Source: Thiobacillus sp. 63-78 (GTDB lineage: Bacteria; Pseudomonadota; Gammaproteobacteria; Burkholderiales; Thiobacillaceae). Taken from it: a stretch of DNA of 55,424 bases. Positions 29,531 to 38,953 of the stretch are shown here, one piece after another. The notes beneath the pieces are model-generated. The model saw only the letters and a program-made list of their open reading frames with translations, did not search any database and was not told the DNA's origin. The stretch is from assembly GCA_001899765.1 (NCBI GenBank), contig MKWM01000046.1:1-55424 (forward strand), in the 5' to 3' direction. The stretch's first letter is position 1, and each line of letters opens with the position of its first letter. The position numbers were made by a program, and so were the translations under genes.

Positions 29531-30613
29531 CTAGCGCGCCAGCGCCTTCACCACCGCGTCGCCCATCTCACTGCACGACACCTTCTGCGTGCCCTCGGTC
29601 CAGATGTCGCCGGTGCGCAGGCCCTGCGCAATCACTTTTTTCACGGCGTTCTCGATGCGGTCGGCCGTCGCCAGATCGGCGAAGGTATAACGGTACATCA
29701 TCGCCACCGAGAGGATGGTCGCGAGCGGGTTGGCCAGATCCTTGCCGGCGATGTCGGGCGCGGAGCCGTGGATCGGCTCGTACATGCCCTTGTTGTGTTC
29801 GTCCAGTGAGGCCGACGGCAGCATGCCGATCGAGCCGGACAGCATCGACGCGGCGTCCGACAGGATGTCGCCGAAGATGTTGCCGGTGACCATGGTGTCG
29901 AACTGCTTCGGTGCGCGGATGATCTGCATCGCCGCGTTGTCGACGTACATGTGCGAAAGCTCGACCTCGGGGTAGTCCTTCGACACCTCGATCATCACTT
30001 CCTTCCACAGCTCGGAGCATTCGAGCACGTTGGATTTTTCCACCGAGCACAACTTTTTGCCGCGCTTCATCGCGATGCCGAAGGCGACGTGGGCGACGCG
30101 GCGTACTTCCGATTCCGAATAGAGCATGGTGTTGAAGCCGACGCGTTCGCTCGCCCCGGTTGGGCCTGACCTTACTTCGATGCCGCGCGGCTGGCCGAAA
30201 TAGACGTCGCCGGTCAGCTCGCGCACGATCATGAGGTCGAGCCCGGACACCACTTCGGGTTTCAGCGACGACGCGCCCGCCAGTTCCGGGTACAGCAGCG
30301 CCGGGCGCAGGTTGGCGAACAGATTCAGTTCCTTGCGGATGCGCAACAGGCCGCGCTCGGGGCGCAGCGGGCGGTCGAGCGTGTCGTATTGCGGCCCGCC
30401 GACGGCGCCGAGCAGCACCGCGTCGGCGTCGCGCGCAAGCTTGAGCGTCGCTTCCGGCAGCGGATCGCCCGCCGCGTCGTAACCCGCGCCGCCGATCGGC
30501 GCGGCCTCCATTTCGATCTTCGCGCCGTCGGCGCACAATGCGTCGAGAACCTTGACCGCCTGCGCGACGATTTCCGGACCGATGCCGTCACCCGGCAAGA
30601 CTGCAATTTTCAT
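29531..30613 (-). CDS. leuB: 3-isopropylmalate dehydrogenase
   Basis: NAD-dependent oxidative decarboxylation of 3-isopropylmalate in leucine synthesis. The 360-residue protein begins [14 protein letters not shown] and carries the substrate-binding [19 protein letters not shown], the ELTGDVYFG loop, and [16 protein letters not shown] in the nucleotide site. The reading frame extends 21 codons upstream, but those codons cover an intergenic palindrome and are not part of the gene. Confidence 0.97.
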   Translation of the reverse strand: MKIAVLPGDGIGPEIVAQAVKVLDALCADGAKIEMEAAPIGGAGYDAAGDPLPEATLKLARDADAVLLGAVGGPQYDTLDRPLRPERGLLRIRKELNLFANLRPALLYPELAGASSLKPEVVSGLDLMIVRELTGDVYFGQPRGIEVRSGPTGASERVGFNTMLYSESEVRRVAHVAFGIAMKRGKKLCSVEKSNVLECSELWKEVMIEVSKDYPEVELSHMYVDNAAMQIIRAPKQFDTMVTGNIFGDILSDAASMLSGSIGMLPSASLDEHNKGMYEPIHGSAPDIAGKDLANPLATILSVAMMYRYTFADLATADRIENAVKKVIAQGLRTGDIWTEGTQKVSCSEMGDAVVKALAR

Positions 30614-30633
30614 GTTTTCAAAACCCTTTATCG

Positions 30634-30657
30634 GCGAATACCCAGATGGGTATTCGC
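30634..30657. repeat. Perfect 24-bp palindrome in the leuD-leuB spacer
   Basis: Ten-base arms (GCGAATACCC / GGGTATTCGC) flank AGAT, starting about 11 bases after the leuD stop and ending 20 bases before leuB. It could form a tight mRNA hairpin that affects relative expression, or be a protein-binding operator. No T run follows. Confidence 0.65.
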
Positions 30658-30668
30658 GGATGAAAAAA

Positions 30669-31307
30669 TCATGCAAACAACCACGGCGCTTCGACCTTGC
30701 GCCGTTCTTCGTAGGCCTTGATCCTGTCGGCCTGCAGCAAGGTCAGCCCGATGTCGTCCAGACCGTTGAGCAGGCGGTGTTTGCGCCCCGCGTCCACATC
30801 GAAGGGGATGGCTTCGCCCGTGGGCGTCGTCACCGTCTGTTTGTCCAGATCGACGGTCAGGGCATAACCCTCGTTGGCGCCGCACTCGCGAAACAGGCGA
30901 TCCACCACGGCCGCGTCGAGCACGATGGGCAGGATGCCGTTCTTGAAGCAGTTGTTGTAGAAGATGTCGGCAAAACTCGGCGCGATGATGGCGCGGAATC
31001 CATAGTCTTCCAGCGCCCACGGCGCGTGCTCGCGGCTGGACCCGCAGCCGAAATTCTCGCGCGCCAGCAGCACCGACGCCCCCTGGTAACGCGGCTGGTT
31101 CAGCACGAATTCCGGATTCAGCGGGCGGTCGTGATTCGACTTGCCGGGTTCGCCGTGGTCGAGATAACGCCATTCGTCGAACAGGTTGGGGCCGAAGCCG
31201 GCGCGCTTGATCGACTTCAGGAACTGCTTGGGGATGATGGCGTCGGTGTCGACGTTGGCACGGTCGAGCGGCGTCACCAGTCCGTCGTGAACAGTGAAGG
31301 CCTGCAT
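30669..31307 (-). CDS. leuD: 3-isopropylmalate dehydratase, small subunit
   Basis: Partner of LeuC in isomerising 2-isopropylmalate to 3-isopropylmalate. The 212-residue protein has the swivel-domain signatures [16 protein letters not shown] and [20 protein letters not shown]. It starts two bases before the entericidin stop, in line with leuC-ecn-leuD-leuB co-transcription. Confidence 0.97.
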   Translation of the reverse strand: MQAFTVHDGLVTPLDRANVDTDAIIPKQFLKSIKRAGFGPNLFDEWRYLDHGEPGKSNHDRPLNPEFVLNQPRYQGASVLLARENFGCGSSREHAPWALEDYGFRAIIAPSFADIFYNNCFKNGILPIVLDAAVVDRLFRECGANEGYALTVDLDKQTVTTPTGEAIPFDVDAGRKHRLLNGLDDIGLTLLQADRIKAYEERRKVEAPWLFA

Positions 31308-31430
31308 TTACTTGGTGGATTTCTGGATGGATTCGCCGGCCTTCTCGATGTCCTGGCCCACGCCGCGCACGGTGTTGCAGCCGGCCAGCACCAGGGCAGC
31401 GGCGATCATCAGGGCAATCATTGGCTTCAT
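31308..31430 (-). CDS. Entericidin-like small lipoprotein
   Basis: A 40-residue protein: a short signal peptide ending in the lipobox LAGC at residues 15-18, then NTVRGVGQDIEKAGESIQKS. The VRGVGQDIEKAGE pattern is that of entericidin A/B. An AGGAG ribosome site lies six bases before ATG 31430. Entericidins are outer-membrane-associated lipoproteins of toxin/antidote type, but single copies in leu operons are common in betaproteobacteria and their role is unclear. Confidence 0.88.
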   Translation of the reverse strand: MKPMIALMIAAALVLAGCNTVRGVGQDIEKAGESIQKSTK

Positions 31431-31439
31431 GCTATCTCC

Positions 31440-32843
31440 TTAAAAGTTTCGTACATCGACAAAATGTCCGGCACAGGCCGCCGCAGCCGCCATCGCCGGG
31501 CTGACCAGATGGGTCCTGCCGCCCTGCCCCTGCCGGCCCTCGAAGTTGCGGTTGGAAGTCGAGGCGCAGCGCTCGCCCGGTTCCAGGCGGTCGGCGTTCA
31601 TCGCCAGGCACATCGAGCAGCCCGGTTCGCGCCATTCGAAGCCGGCGGCGAGGAAAATCCTGTCCAGGCCCTCGGCTTCGGCCTGCTGCTTGACCAGGCC
31701 CGAGCCCGGCACCACCATCGCCAGCTTGACGTTGGACGCGACCTTGCGGCCGCTAGCCACGGCGGCGGCTTCGCGCAGATCCTCGATCCGCGAGTTGGTA
31801 CACGAGCCGATGAACACCTTGTCGACCGCGATCCCTGCGACCGGGGTTCCCGCCTGCAAGCCCATGTATTCCAGCGCGCGCGTCCAGTCGTGGCGCTTGA
31901 CCTCACTCGGCGCGGCGGCCGGGTCCGGCACGCGACCGTTGATCGTCGTCACCATCTCGGGCGAGGTGCCCCAGGTGACTTGCGGCGCGATCGTCGCGGC
32001 GTCGAGCTCGACCACGCGGTCGAACACCGCGTCGGCGTCCGAATGCAGCGTGTTCCACCAGGCCACCGCCTGGTCCCACGCCGCGCCCGTGGGCGAATAG
32101 GGCCGGCCCTTGACGTAGTCGATCGTGGTCTGGTCGACCGCCACCATGCCGGCGCGCGCGCCCGCCTCGATCGCCATGTTGCACAGCGTCATGCGGCCTT
32201 CCATCGTCAGCGCGCGGATCGCCGAACCGCCGAATTCCAGCGCATAGCCGGTGCCGCCGGCGGTGCCGATTTCTCCAATAATGGCGAGCGCGACGTCCTT
32301 GGCGGTGACGCCGCGTCCGAGCTGCCCCTCGACCTTGACCAGCATCGTCTTCGACGGCTTTTGCCACAGGCATTGCGTGGCGAGCACGTGCTCGACCTCG
32401 GAGGTGCCGATGCCGAACGCCAATGCCCCAAACGCACCGTGCGTCGAGGTATGCGAATCGCCGCACACCACGGTCATGCCGGGCAGGGTCAGGCCTTCTT
32501 CGGGACCGATGACGTGGACGATGCCCTGACGGATATCGTCCATCCTGAATTCGGTGATGCCGAACTCGGCGCAGTTGGCGTCGAGCGTCTCGACCTGCAG
32601 GCGCGACACCGGGTCGGCGATGCCCTGGCTGCGGTCGGTGGTCGGCACGTTGTGGTCGGGCACGGCGATGGCGGCATCGGCGCGGCGCGGCGTGCGGCGC
32701 GCCAGCTTCAGCCCTTCGAACGCCTGCGGACTGGTGACTTCGTGCACCAGATGGCGGTCGATGTAGAGCAGCGTGGTGCCATCGGGTTCGACATGAACCA
32801 CATGGGCGTCCCACAATTTCTTGAACAGGGTTTGGCCGGACAT
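31440..32843 (-). CDS. leuC: 3-isopropylmalate dehydratase, large subunit
   Basis: Catalytic [4Fe-4S] subunit of isopropylmalate isomerase. The 467-residue length and motifs match: [19 protein letters not shown], the first cluster cysteine in [11 protein letters not shown], and the CSMC pair of the GCSMCLAMN motif. It leads the leuC-entericidin-leuD-leuB unit. Only 39 bases separate it from the MFS gene upstream, so the promoter lies in that gap or before the MFS gene. Confidence 0.97.
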   Translation of the reverse strand: MSGQTLFKKLWDAHVVHVEPDGTTLLYIDRHLVHEVTSPQAFEGLKLARRTPRRADAAIAVPDHNVPTTDRSQGIADPVSRLQVETLDANCAEFGITEFRMDDIRQGIVHVIGPEEGLTLPGMTVVCGDSHTSTHGAFGALAFGIGTSEVEHVLATQCLWQKPSKTMLVKVEGQLGRGVTAKDVALAIIGEIGTAGGTGYALEFGGSAIRALTMEGRMTLCNMAIEAGARAGMVAVDQTTIDYVKGRPYSPTGAAWDQAVAWWNTLHSDADAVFDRVVELDAATIAPQVTWGTSPEMVTTINGRVPDPAAAPSEVKRHDWTRALEYMGLQAGTPVAGIAVDKVFIGSCTNSRIEDLREAAAVASGRKVASNVKLAMVVPGSGLVKQQAEAEGLDRIFLAAGFEWREPGCSMCLAMNADRLEPGERCASTSNRNFEGRQGQGGRTHLVSPAMAAAAACAGHFVDVRNF

Positions 32844-32882
32844 GCGAAATGGGGCTGTATAGCGCGTAAAACGTTGATTATT

Positions 32883-34046
32883 TCATAGCTTTGAGCCTAC
32901 TGGCACGGGTTTTGTTTCTCCCCAGGCCGCATAGACCGCCCAGGCCAGCGCGGCGCTGGCGGCGGCCAGGGTGAAGGTCCACGCCGGCCCCGGCGATTCC
33001 CAGGTCAGGCCGCTGGCCAGACCGCCGATCGTCCCGCCGATACCGTAGGAGAGACTGGTGTAGAGCGCCTGCCCGCGCGCCTGGTGGCGGCCGCGGAAAT
33101 GCTGATGAATCAGCGCCACGGCGGAGGCATGGAAGGTGCCGAAAGTGAAGGCGTGGAGCGTCTGCGCACCCCACACCAGCCAGGGCGATTCCACCCCCCA
33201 GGCGATCAGCAGAAAGCGCAGCACCGCCAGCGCGAAACTGGCCAGGATCAGCCGGCGCGGCGTCACCCGCGCGAAAATGCGCGGAATGACCAGGAACATT
33301 CCGATCTCGCACAATACGCCGAGCGCCCATAGCCAGCCTACGGTGGATTTTTCGTACCCATGGTCGACCAGATAGATCGAATAGAAAGTGTAGTAAGGGC
33401 CGTGCGTCACCGCCATCAGCATGCAGGCAGCCAGCAGCGACGCCACATCGGGACGCTTCACGACTGCCCACACCGAATGATGGTCAGTGTGATGCGGCAG
33501 GATTTCCGCTTCGGGGATCACCCGGGCGAAGGCGGTGATGCCCAGCATCACCCCCAGCACCGCCCAGGGCAGCCAGCCGATCGCCACATGATCGAACGCG
33601 TAGCCCAGTCCCACCACCATCAGGATGAAGCCGACCGATCCCCACAGGCGGATACGGCCGTAGGCGTCGGTACGTTCACCCAGATGCGACAGCGTCATCG
33701 CCTCGACCAGCGGCAGCGACGCGCTCCAGAAAAAACCCAGCGCGGCCATCACCGTGAACATCCACCAGAAACCGCTGCCGAAGAACACGCCGCTGAATAC
33801 CAGCACACTGCCGAATGCCGCGATCTGCACGATCGTCGTCCGCCGCCCGGTCTGATCGGCGATATGCCCCCAGATATTGGGCGCGAAGATCCGCATGGCC
33901 TGCAGCAGCGACATCAGCACGCCGATCTCGAACGCATTGAACGTCAGCGACTGCAGATACAGCCCCCAGAACGGCGACATGGCGCCAACGAAGGCGAAAT
34001 AAAAGAAATAGAAACCGGACAGACGCCAGTATGGGAGATTGGACAT
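32883..34046 (-). CDS. MFS transporter, HcaT / LacY-like
   Basis: A 387-residue major facilitator protein with twelve hydrophobic segments, beginning LPYWRLSGFYFFYFAFVGAM as in the phenylpropionate permease (HcaT) subgroup. The MFS loop motif appears as GHIADQTGRRT near residue 60. Substrate not predictable from sequence. ATG 34046 was preferred to an upstream in-frame start because the family begins at this point. It is divergent from the DsrC-like gene across a 174-base spacer. Confidence 0.85.
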   Translation of the reverse strand: MSNLPYWRLSGFYFFYFAFVGAMSPFWGLYLQSLTFNAFEIGVLMSLLQAMRIFAPNIWGHIADQTGRRTTIVQIAAFGSVLVFSGVFFGSGFWWMFTVMAALGFFWSASLPLVEAMTLSHLGERTDAYGRIRLWGSVGFILMVVGLGYAFDHVAIGWLPWAVLGVMLGITAFARVIPEAEILPHHTDHHSVWAVVKRPDVASLLAACMLMAVTHGPYYTFYSIYLVDHGYEKSTVGWLWALGVLCEIGMFLVIPRIFARVTPRRLILASFALAVLRFLLIAWGVESPWLVWGAQTLHAFTFGTFHASAVALIHQHFRGRHQARGQALYTSLSYGIGGTIGGLASGLTWESPGPAWTFTLAAASAALAWAVYAAWGETKPVPVGSKL

Positions 34047-34220
34047 GAACTCAGGCTGCCGCACGCACGGCCAACACGCAGCGCGCATTATGCGGCCAGT
34101 ACGGAACGGTCGAAAGCGTCAGTCAGGGTCCCGGTCTGCCGGTCGCGCAGCGCCGGCTTGCATTCCCGGGACGCTGACCTAACTTTAAAACCTGTACACA
34201 AGACTTGGAAGGAAGAGGCC

Positions 34221-34592
34221 ATGTCACGCGAATCAGCCGATATCAATCATCTGATCGGGCAATCCAGGCCCGACCCCGATTTTCCGGACGCTCCGATGGA
34301 GTGGACGTGCAACGATGCAATGAAGATTGCCCGCGAAGAAGGCCTTGAACTGACCGAAGATCACTGGAACGTGATTCGCGCCCTTCAGCATTACTACGTG
34401 CAGCATGCCGACGACACCATCATCAACCTGCGTGACCTGCATGACGCGCTGGATGAGCGCTTCCACCCGCAAGGCGGCATGAAATATCTTTATACCGTCT
34501 TCCCGGGCGGGCCTGTTGCGCAAAGCTGCCGTATTGCCGGTCTCAAGGCGCCGTACATTGCTACCGACCGCAGCTTTGGCAGCGTGGCGTGA
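34221..34592 (+). CDS. DsrC/TusE family sulfur-carrier-like protein lacking the terminal cysteine
   Basis: A 123-residue protein of the DsrC/TusE/DsvC fold (EEGLELTEDHWNVIRALQHY, then LFPGGP-like VFPGGPVAQSCRIAGL). DsrC proteins pass persulfide or trisulfide sulfur in dissimilatory sulfur metabolism using two arm cysteines. Here the inner cysteine is kept (C103), but the penultimate one of the usual GCV ending is absent and replaced by KAPYIATDRSFGSVA. A strong GGAAGGAAGAGG ribosome site precedes ATG. No dsr or tus genes are adjacent, so a regulatory or alternative sulfur-binding role is likely. Confidence 0.88.
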   Translation: MSRESADINHLIGQSRPDPDFPDAPMEWTCNDAMKIAREEGLELTEDHWNVIRALQHYYVQHADDTIINLRDLHDALDERFHPQGGMKYLYTVFPGGPVAQSCRIAGLKAPYIATDRSFGSVA

Positions 34593-34669
34593 CGTGCGTT
34601 CCCGTCGCAAGCGACCGGTAATGCGGCGTCGACTGCTGATGCAGGGTCTGATGCGGAATTCATCCGGGT

Positions 34670-34709
34670 AGCCGGCTGGACAGGCCATTGCCCAATTCGC
34701 CAGCCGGCT
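34670..34709. other. Ten-bp stem-loop after the DsrC-like gene
   Basis: AGCCGGCTGG (34670-34679) pairs perfectly with CCAGCCGGCT (34700-34709) over a 20-base loop, between the convergent DsrC-like and HDOD genes. No T run follows on either side, so a terminator role is only possible. The rest of this spacer shows no gene. Confidence 0.4.
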
Positions 34710-34775
34710 GAAAATACCGTCACATTCAGGCAGGACTGCCCCCGTCTTCCCGCCGGAAAACCCGAACGGCTGGTC

Positions 34776-35603
34776 TCAGGTGATCGAGGGGCCCGCTTTC
34801 ACCAGGGCCATCACCTTGTTCGGATTCATATGGAGCAGCGCGGCGATTTCGTCGAAATCGTCCGGCAAGGCGGCGTCGTGCCAGCCCTGTGCGGAATGCC
34901 GTGCCAGATTGGCCGCCAGCATGACGTTGCGTACCCGGGTCGACCGGGCCAGTGCCGGATCCGTCAGGTTCCTCAGCAATTCAGGCAGACGCCACGCCAC
35001 GGTCAACTGGCGTTGCAGTTCCAGGCCGGCAAAACCCAGCACCAGTTTCTGGGCGTCGGCGCTGCGCATGGTGCGATCGGCCGCCTGCAAACGCTGGATT
35101 TCAAGCATCCGTTCGGGGCTGAAGCACCACATCAGCATTTCTGACATATGCGTAAGCAGCGCGGACACCTGCACCTCTTCCGCATGCATGTCGTGCAGAC
35201 GCAATGCCCAGTCGAAGGCGTAGTAGGCCGAGCGCTGCGCACGCCGGACCGTATGCAGCAGATACACCAGCGCGGCACGATGTTCCTGGAGCATGTCTTC
35301 CGCGATCGGGGTGGGCGGAACCTCGCGGAAGAAGGTATCCAGCCCCATCATCAGCAGTGTCTGCTTCACATCGACCAACTCGTGCGTCTGGTTTCGATGC
35401 TTGTGCATCTGCATATAGCGCAGCAGCTTGACGGTCATCAGCGGATCGTCCGTGACCACATCGGCGACCGCGCGCGCGTTGAGCTGGGCTTCGTTCTCAT
35501 GCAGACGCTCCAGTTCGCGCACAGTATGTGCCAGAACGGGAATCTCGGCCCGTCCCAGAAAAGCGATCCAGTCGGTCAAACCTGCAGGTTGCTGCGACAT
35601 CAT
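34776..35603 (-). CDS. HDOD-domain protein
   Basis: A 275-residue protein dominated by an HDOD domain, a non-catalytic relative of HD phosphohydrolases found in signalling proteins. Characteristic parts are EIPVLAHTVRELERL, VADVVTDDPLMTVKLLRYMQ and LLMMGLDTFFREVP. It has no attached output domain. The frame is open 90 codons further upstream, but ATG 35603 is preceded by an AAAGGGG ribosome site and the domain begins shortly after it. Role probably regulatory; partner unknown. Confidence 0.8.
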   Translation of the reverse strand: MMSQQPAGLTDWIAFLGRAEIPVLAHTVRELERLHENEAQLNARAVADVVTDDPLMTVKLLRYMQMHKHRNQTHELVDVKQTLLMMGLDTFFREVPPTPIAEDMLQEHRAALVYLLHTVRRAQRSAYYAFDWALRLHDMHAEEVQVSALLTHMSEMLMWCFSPERMLEIQRLQAADRTMRSADAQKLVLGFAGLELQRQLTVAWRLPELLRNLTDPALARSTRVRNVMLAANLARHSAQGWHDAALPDDFDEIAALLHMNPNKVMALVKAGPSIT

Positions 35604-35766
35604 CCCCCCCTTTGGTGCGGGCATGTAGCGAGGCCTGGCCAGCAAGCCCGACAGGACGGCTTCAGGGCATTTCCGGCTTGATCCTGCGCGAACGTTTTCG
35701 CGGCCTCTCGAAGGAATGATCGGCGTTATTTGCCAATCCTGAAGTGCCGTGCCCTCGGGCAGGCTT

Positions 35767-36423
35767 TCACAGCAGCGGCCTGAAATAGCCCACAGAAAAG
35801 GCCAGCGCCTGTTCCAGCGTGTATACGCTGTGGCCCTGCAAGTCGCTCCCGTGCCATTGGCGCGCGACGTCATCGTCTTTCAGGAAGACCATCTCCCTGC
35901 ACAGGCTGTGCGCGGCACAGTCGCCTGACGGCCGCCGCCAGCGCACGCCTACCCGTGTCGTGACAGGCCAGGCGCCGGTGATGCGTTCACCCTTCTGGCT
36001 GAGCGCGATCGCTTCGCCCGTCATCCGGCAATGCGAACGGACATTCACCACGCAATCGAACACAGGCGCGACGGACAGCGCATCGAGCGCGCACATGGCG
36101 TGGATCGTATGCCCATTGACTTCAAGTGTGTGCGGCGTCGTTTCCGATGTGACGGGATAGGCCCCGAGGATGTCCCGCCGGTCCGGAGACAGCACGATGA
36201 GATCGTCGTTCCCCAGCAGGGCGAGCGCGGCGTCGACCTGCTGTCCGCCCACCCGGTCCGCAACCTCTGCCCGGGTGGGCGGACGCCCACGCATGACAAG
36301 TGAGCTGATCACCGCCCGATGCAGGTCCTGCAGCGCCGGGGTATGCCCGCCCTGACGCGCCTTCAGCGGCAGCAGTTCATTCAGTCGGAGGATGGATGAT
36401 GTGATCAGGTCGTACTTTTCCAT
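35767..36423 (-). CDS. merB: Organomercurial lyase (MerB-like)
   Basis: A 218-residue protein matching alkylmercury lyase, which breaks carbon-mercury bonds and releases Hg(II). By alignment from memory to plasmid MerB, all catalytic positions are present: C111 and D114 in MCALDAL, and C175 in HSLCREMVF; C132 in RSHCRMTGE matches a structural Cys. The N-terminal winged-helix-like part (RGRPPTRAEVADRVGG) also fits. No merR, merT or merA lies nearby, so it is an orphan. Function on organomercurials is inferred from the residues only. Confidence 0.78.
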   Translation of the reverse strand: MEKYDLITSSILRLNELLPLKARQGGHTPALQDLHRAVISSLVMRGRPPTRAEVADRVGGQQVDAALALLGNDDLIVLSPDRRDILGAYPVTSETTPHTLEVNGHTIHAMCALDALSVAPVFDCVVNVRSHCRMTGEAIALSQKGERITGAWPVTTRVGVRWRRPSGDCAAHSLCREMVFLKDDDVARQWHGSDLQGHSVYTLEQALAFSVGYFRPLL

Positions 36424-36506
36424 TTTTGTAACGGGATGAACCTCTATGGCGACTCTGTTGCCGGATCATTGTGGGCGGGACACTGCCGCGCCCGCCCTGG
36501 TGCGCG

Positions 36507-36761
36507 TTATTTCAGATTGCTGGACGAGAACAGCAAGACCTGACCTGCAAGAAAATTCACATCAATGGAACGTTTGCCATCGCGCCATGAGCAGTTGCGC
36601 ACCCCCATGACATCGTCGCATTGATCGGGCGCTCCGATCAGCCGGACGACCTCGTCATAGGGCATGCCCATGGTGATCCTGTCATAGTTCTCCAGCGTCA
36701 GCTTGCTGCAGCCAAGTATCGCCAGCGACAGCGCCAGTACACTGATGGTTGGAATTTTCAT
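36507..36761 (-). CDS. Small SmpA/OmlA-like lipoprotein
   Basis: An 84-residue lipoprotein: signal peptide with lipobox LAILGC (residue 17), then LTLENYDRITMGMPYDEVVRLIGAPDQCDD, which resembles the repeat of SmpA/BamE and DUF3862 proteins (Y..I..GM....V...LG.P). Two later cysteines (QCDD and RNCSW) could form a disulfide. The ATG at 36761 starts the signal peptide directly. Outer-membrane location is inferred; BamE identity is not, because the true bamE is normally elsewhere. Confidence 0.72.
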   Translation of the reverse strand: MKIPTISVLALSLAILGCSKLTLENYDRITMGMPYDEVVRLIGAPDQCDDVMGVRNCSWRDGKRSIDVNFLAGQVLLFSSSNLK

Positions 36762-36835
36762 CGACTGCGCTCCGGAGAAAACAAGCAGCAGAAACGGCAT
36801 TGCATATCGATCACCCGCGTTTTCTGCTGCAGCCG

Positions 36836-38170
36836 CTAGGTAGTGGAAGGCCGCGCACGGGCCAGATAATTGCTCGCCAGCGCCTTGTACAACGGCCTCG
36901 GGCACACGATACGGGAAACGGCGGTAGCGAGCAGCGTTGCCAGCATCAGGGGAACCATCATGTCATGATTGCCGGTCATTTCCATCACGATGACGAAAGC
37001 GGTGATGGGCGCCTGGACGACGCCGGAAAAATAGGCCGCCATACCGATCACGATCAGTGCCGCCGGATTCGTCTGGCTGAACAGACCCGCTACAAGCTGG
37101 CCGATTCCCGCACCGGCCGACAGGCTGGGGGCGAACAGTCCGCCGGGAATGCCGCTGATGAACGACACGAAGGTCGCCAGTATTTTCCATAGGCCATATC
37201 CTGCGGAAACGACTTCTGTCCCCGTGAGCAGATGCCTGGCCTCTGCGTAGCCGCTGCCGTAAACGGTGTTTCCGGACGCCAGGCCGATCAGTGCGAGTAG
37301 CAGGCCACAAAGCGCGGCGAATTTCACGGGGTGGGTGCGCACGAATGTCCCGGCCCGCCCGGGCAGGCCATAGGTCGAAAAGGCCAGCAGCAGGCGGCTG
37401 AATCCCCCGCCCAGCAAGCCGCCGGCCAAGCCGCACAGCAATACGCCGCCCCAGCCGGACAGGCCGGAGAGCGTGGCATTGGTCACGCCAAAATAGGTGT
37501 AGTCACCCTGCACGTAGATTGCCGCGAGGCCGGCAATGATGACGGCGGTGATCAACGTGCCGCTGGTGCGTTCTTCGAACGAGCGAGCCATTTCTTCAAT
37601 GGCAAAAACAATTCCTGCGAGCGGCGTATTGAAGGCCGCCGCCACGCCGGCGCCACCGCCGGCCACGATCAGGCCGCGCTCCCTCAGATGCCGCGGAAAG
37701 CGAACCAGCCAGCGCAGGTTGTATAGCAGCGCCGCGCCCACCTGGACGGTAGGACCTTCGCGGCCTACGCTGGCGCCACCCATCAGGCTGATGCAGGTCA
37801 GGAACATCTTGCCCACCGCCACACGCAGCGACAGGACCGCGTCACGCTCGTGGCCGTCGGTCATGCGGATCGCCGCGATCGTCTGCGGAATACCGCTGCC
37901 CTCAGCACCCTTGAAATAGCGCCGCGTCAGGACAGCCACGCCGGCAAATGTCAGGGGCGTGATCAGCAGGGGAAGCCAGGGATAAGCCGTCACCACCAGA
38001 CGGAACAGCATCTGGGCATAATTGCTGCTCAGGGCAAACGCCGTGGCCGTCAATCCCACGCCGACCGCACCGCTCCAGAACAGCATGTGGCGCACCCACA
38101 GGCGGCGCGAGAGCAGACCGACGCGATGGCGTTTCTGGACGTAAGGGAATCCTGTATGGAACCAGGTCAT
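36836..38170 (-). CDS. ClC family chloride channel / transporter
   Basis: A 444-residue membrane protein of the ClC family with the three selectivity-filter motifs: GSGIPQ near residue 92, GREGP near residue 133, and GIPGGLFAPSLSAG near residue 340. The long N-terminal cytoplasmic part is basic. No C-terminal CBS domain is present. Such proteins exchange Cl- for H+ or conduct chloride; which applies cannot be told here. Confidence 0.92.
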   Translation of the reverse strand: MTWFHTGFPYVQKRHRVGLLSRRLWVRHMLFWSGAVGVGLTATAFALSSNYAQMLFRLVVTAYPWLPLLITPLTFAGVAVLTRRYFKGAEGSGIPQTIAAIRMTDGHERDAVLSLRVAVGKMFLTCISLMGGASVGREGPTVQVGAALLYNLRWLVRFPRHLRERGLIVAGGGAGVAAAFNTPLAGIVFAIEEMARSFEERTSGTLITAVIIAGLAAIYVQGDYTYFGVTNATLSGLSGWGGVLLCGLAGGLLGGGFSRLLLAFSTYGLPGRAGTFVRTHPVKFAALCGLLLALIGLASGNTVYGSGYAEARHLLTGTEVVSAGYGLWKILATFVSFISGIPGGLFAPSLSAGAGIGQLVAGLFSQTNPAALIVIGMAAYFSGVVQAPITAFVIVMEMTGNHDMMVPLMLATLLATAVSRIVCPRPLYKALASNYLARARPSTT

Positions 38171-38335
38171 GGCGGCCTGATATTAACCCAATGGTCGCGA
38201 GCGCGTCACGGCGGCAGATTCCTGACCGGGTCAGAACAGGCTTCAGCAGGCTGAACATCGGTGAGGCGAGCATCACGTCGAGAGTGGTGGACATGCCGAT
38301 GAAGCGATGGCCTCAGGCGCAGCCGTGCGCTCCGT
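38171..38335. other. Intergenic spacer without visible gene
   Basis: This stretch between the ClC gene and the DsrE-like gene, both on the minus strand, contains no reading frame with a ribosome site, no clear hairpin with T run and no recognised repeat. It presumably holds the ClC promoter. Confidence 0.5.
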
Positions 38336-38863
38336 TCAGAATCCGCCGATATAGGCGTACCCCTTGTTCTCCATCTGGATGAGGCGTGTATAGCCGTCGT
38401 GAACGATCGCCACCCCCGGCAGGACATCGTCGGCCGTCCAGCCATTCGATTTCATCGTGCTGTGACAGATTTCCACGTTCACTCCAAGGCGCAGCAAGTC
38501 CTGGGTGACTTCCGTATTGAGATTGACCGCGAAGGGATCGTCCACGACGTCGCGATAGGTCGTGTTGATGAGAAGATATTTGGCGGCGTCGCCGTGCAGT
38601 ACCAGATGGATATCGAGTTGCTTCGGCGTGACGCCCTGCTTGCGGTAGGCCTCGATCAGGCCGCGCGCGTAGAACAGCCCCTTGCTGATGCCCGCTGCCG
38701 TCTCGGCGGAATGAATGTCGTACACCACCTTGTAATGCGCGTGCGGGTCGACATTCACCAGCGTCCGCCCCGACAGCGAGGGCGCCAGTTCCTGCGCCAT
38801 CGCCGCCGGCATGGCCAGCATCAGCATGCAGCCGATCGCACGGATGAATGGTGTGAAGTTCAT
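38336..38863 (-). CDS. Periplasmic DsrE/DsrF-like protein
   Basis: A 175-residue protein with a signal peptide (GCMLMLAMPAAMAQ) and a DsrE-like fold: VVYDIHSAETAAGISKGLFYARGLIEAYRK, LDIHLVLHGDAAKYLL, then LRLGVNVEICHSTM with a cysteine at the position used for sulfur binding in the family. Exported DsrE-like proteins are common in sulfur oxidisers. A GGAGG ribosome site precedes ATG 38863. Sulfur binding is inferred. Confidence 0.82.
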   Translation of the reverse strand: MNFTPFIRAIGCMLMLAMPAAMAQELAPSLSGRTLVNVDPHAHYKVVYDIHSAETAAGISKGLFYARGLIEAYRKQGVTPKQLDIHLVLHGDAAKYLLINTTYRDVVDDPFAVNLNTEVTQDLLRLGVNVEICHSTMKSNGWTADDVLPGVAIVHDGYTRLIQMENKGYAYIGGF

Positions 38864-38953
38864 GGTGCCTCCGCCCGGAAAATTCAGGCCCAATGCCCGC
38901 TCGATACGGGATTATCGCGCTCGGCGATGATTCCTGTCGATCCTGGTACGGAA

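Noticed and set aside
30552-32888. A 778-codon open frame on the plus strand opposite leuD and leuC
   Set aside because: It is antisense to clearly conserved leucine genes and shows a His/Arg/Gln-rich composition typical of GC-rich antisense frames, with no domain.
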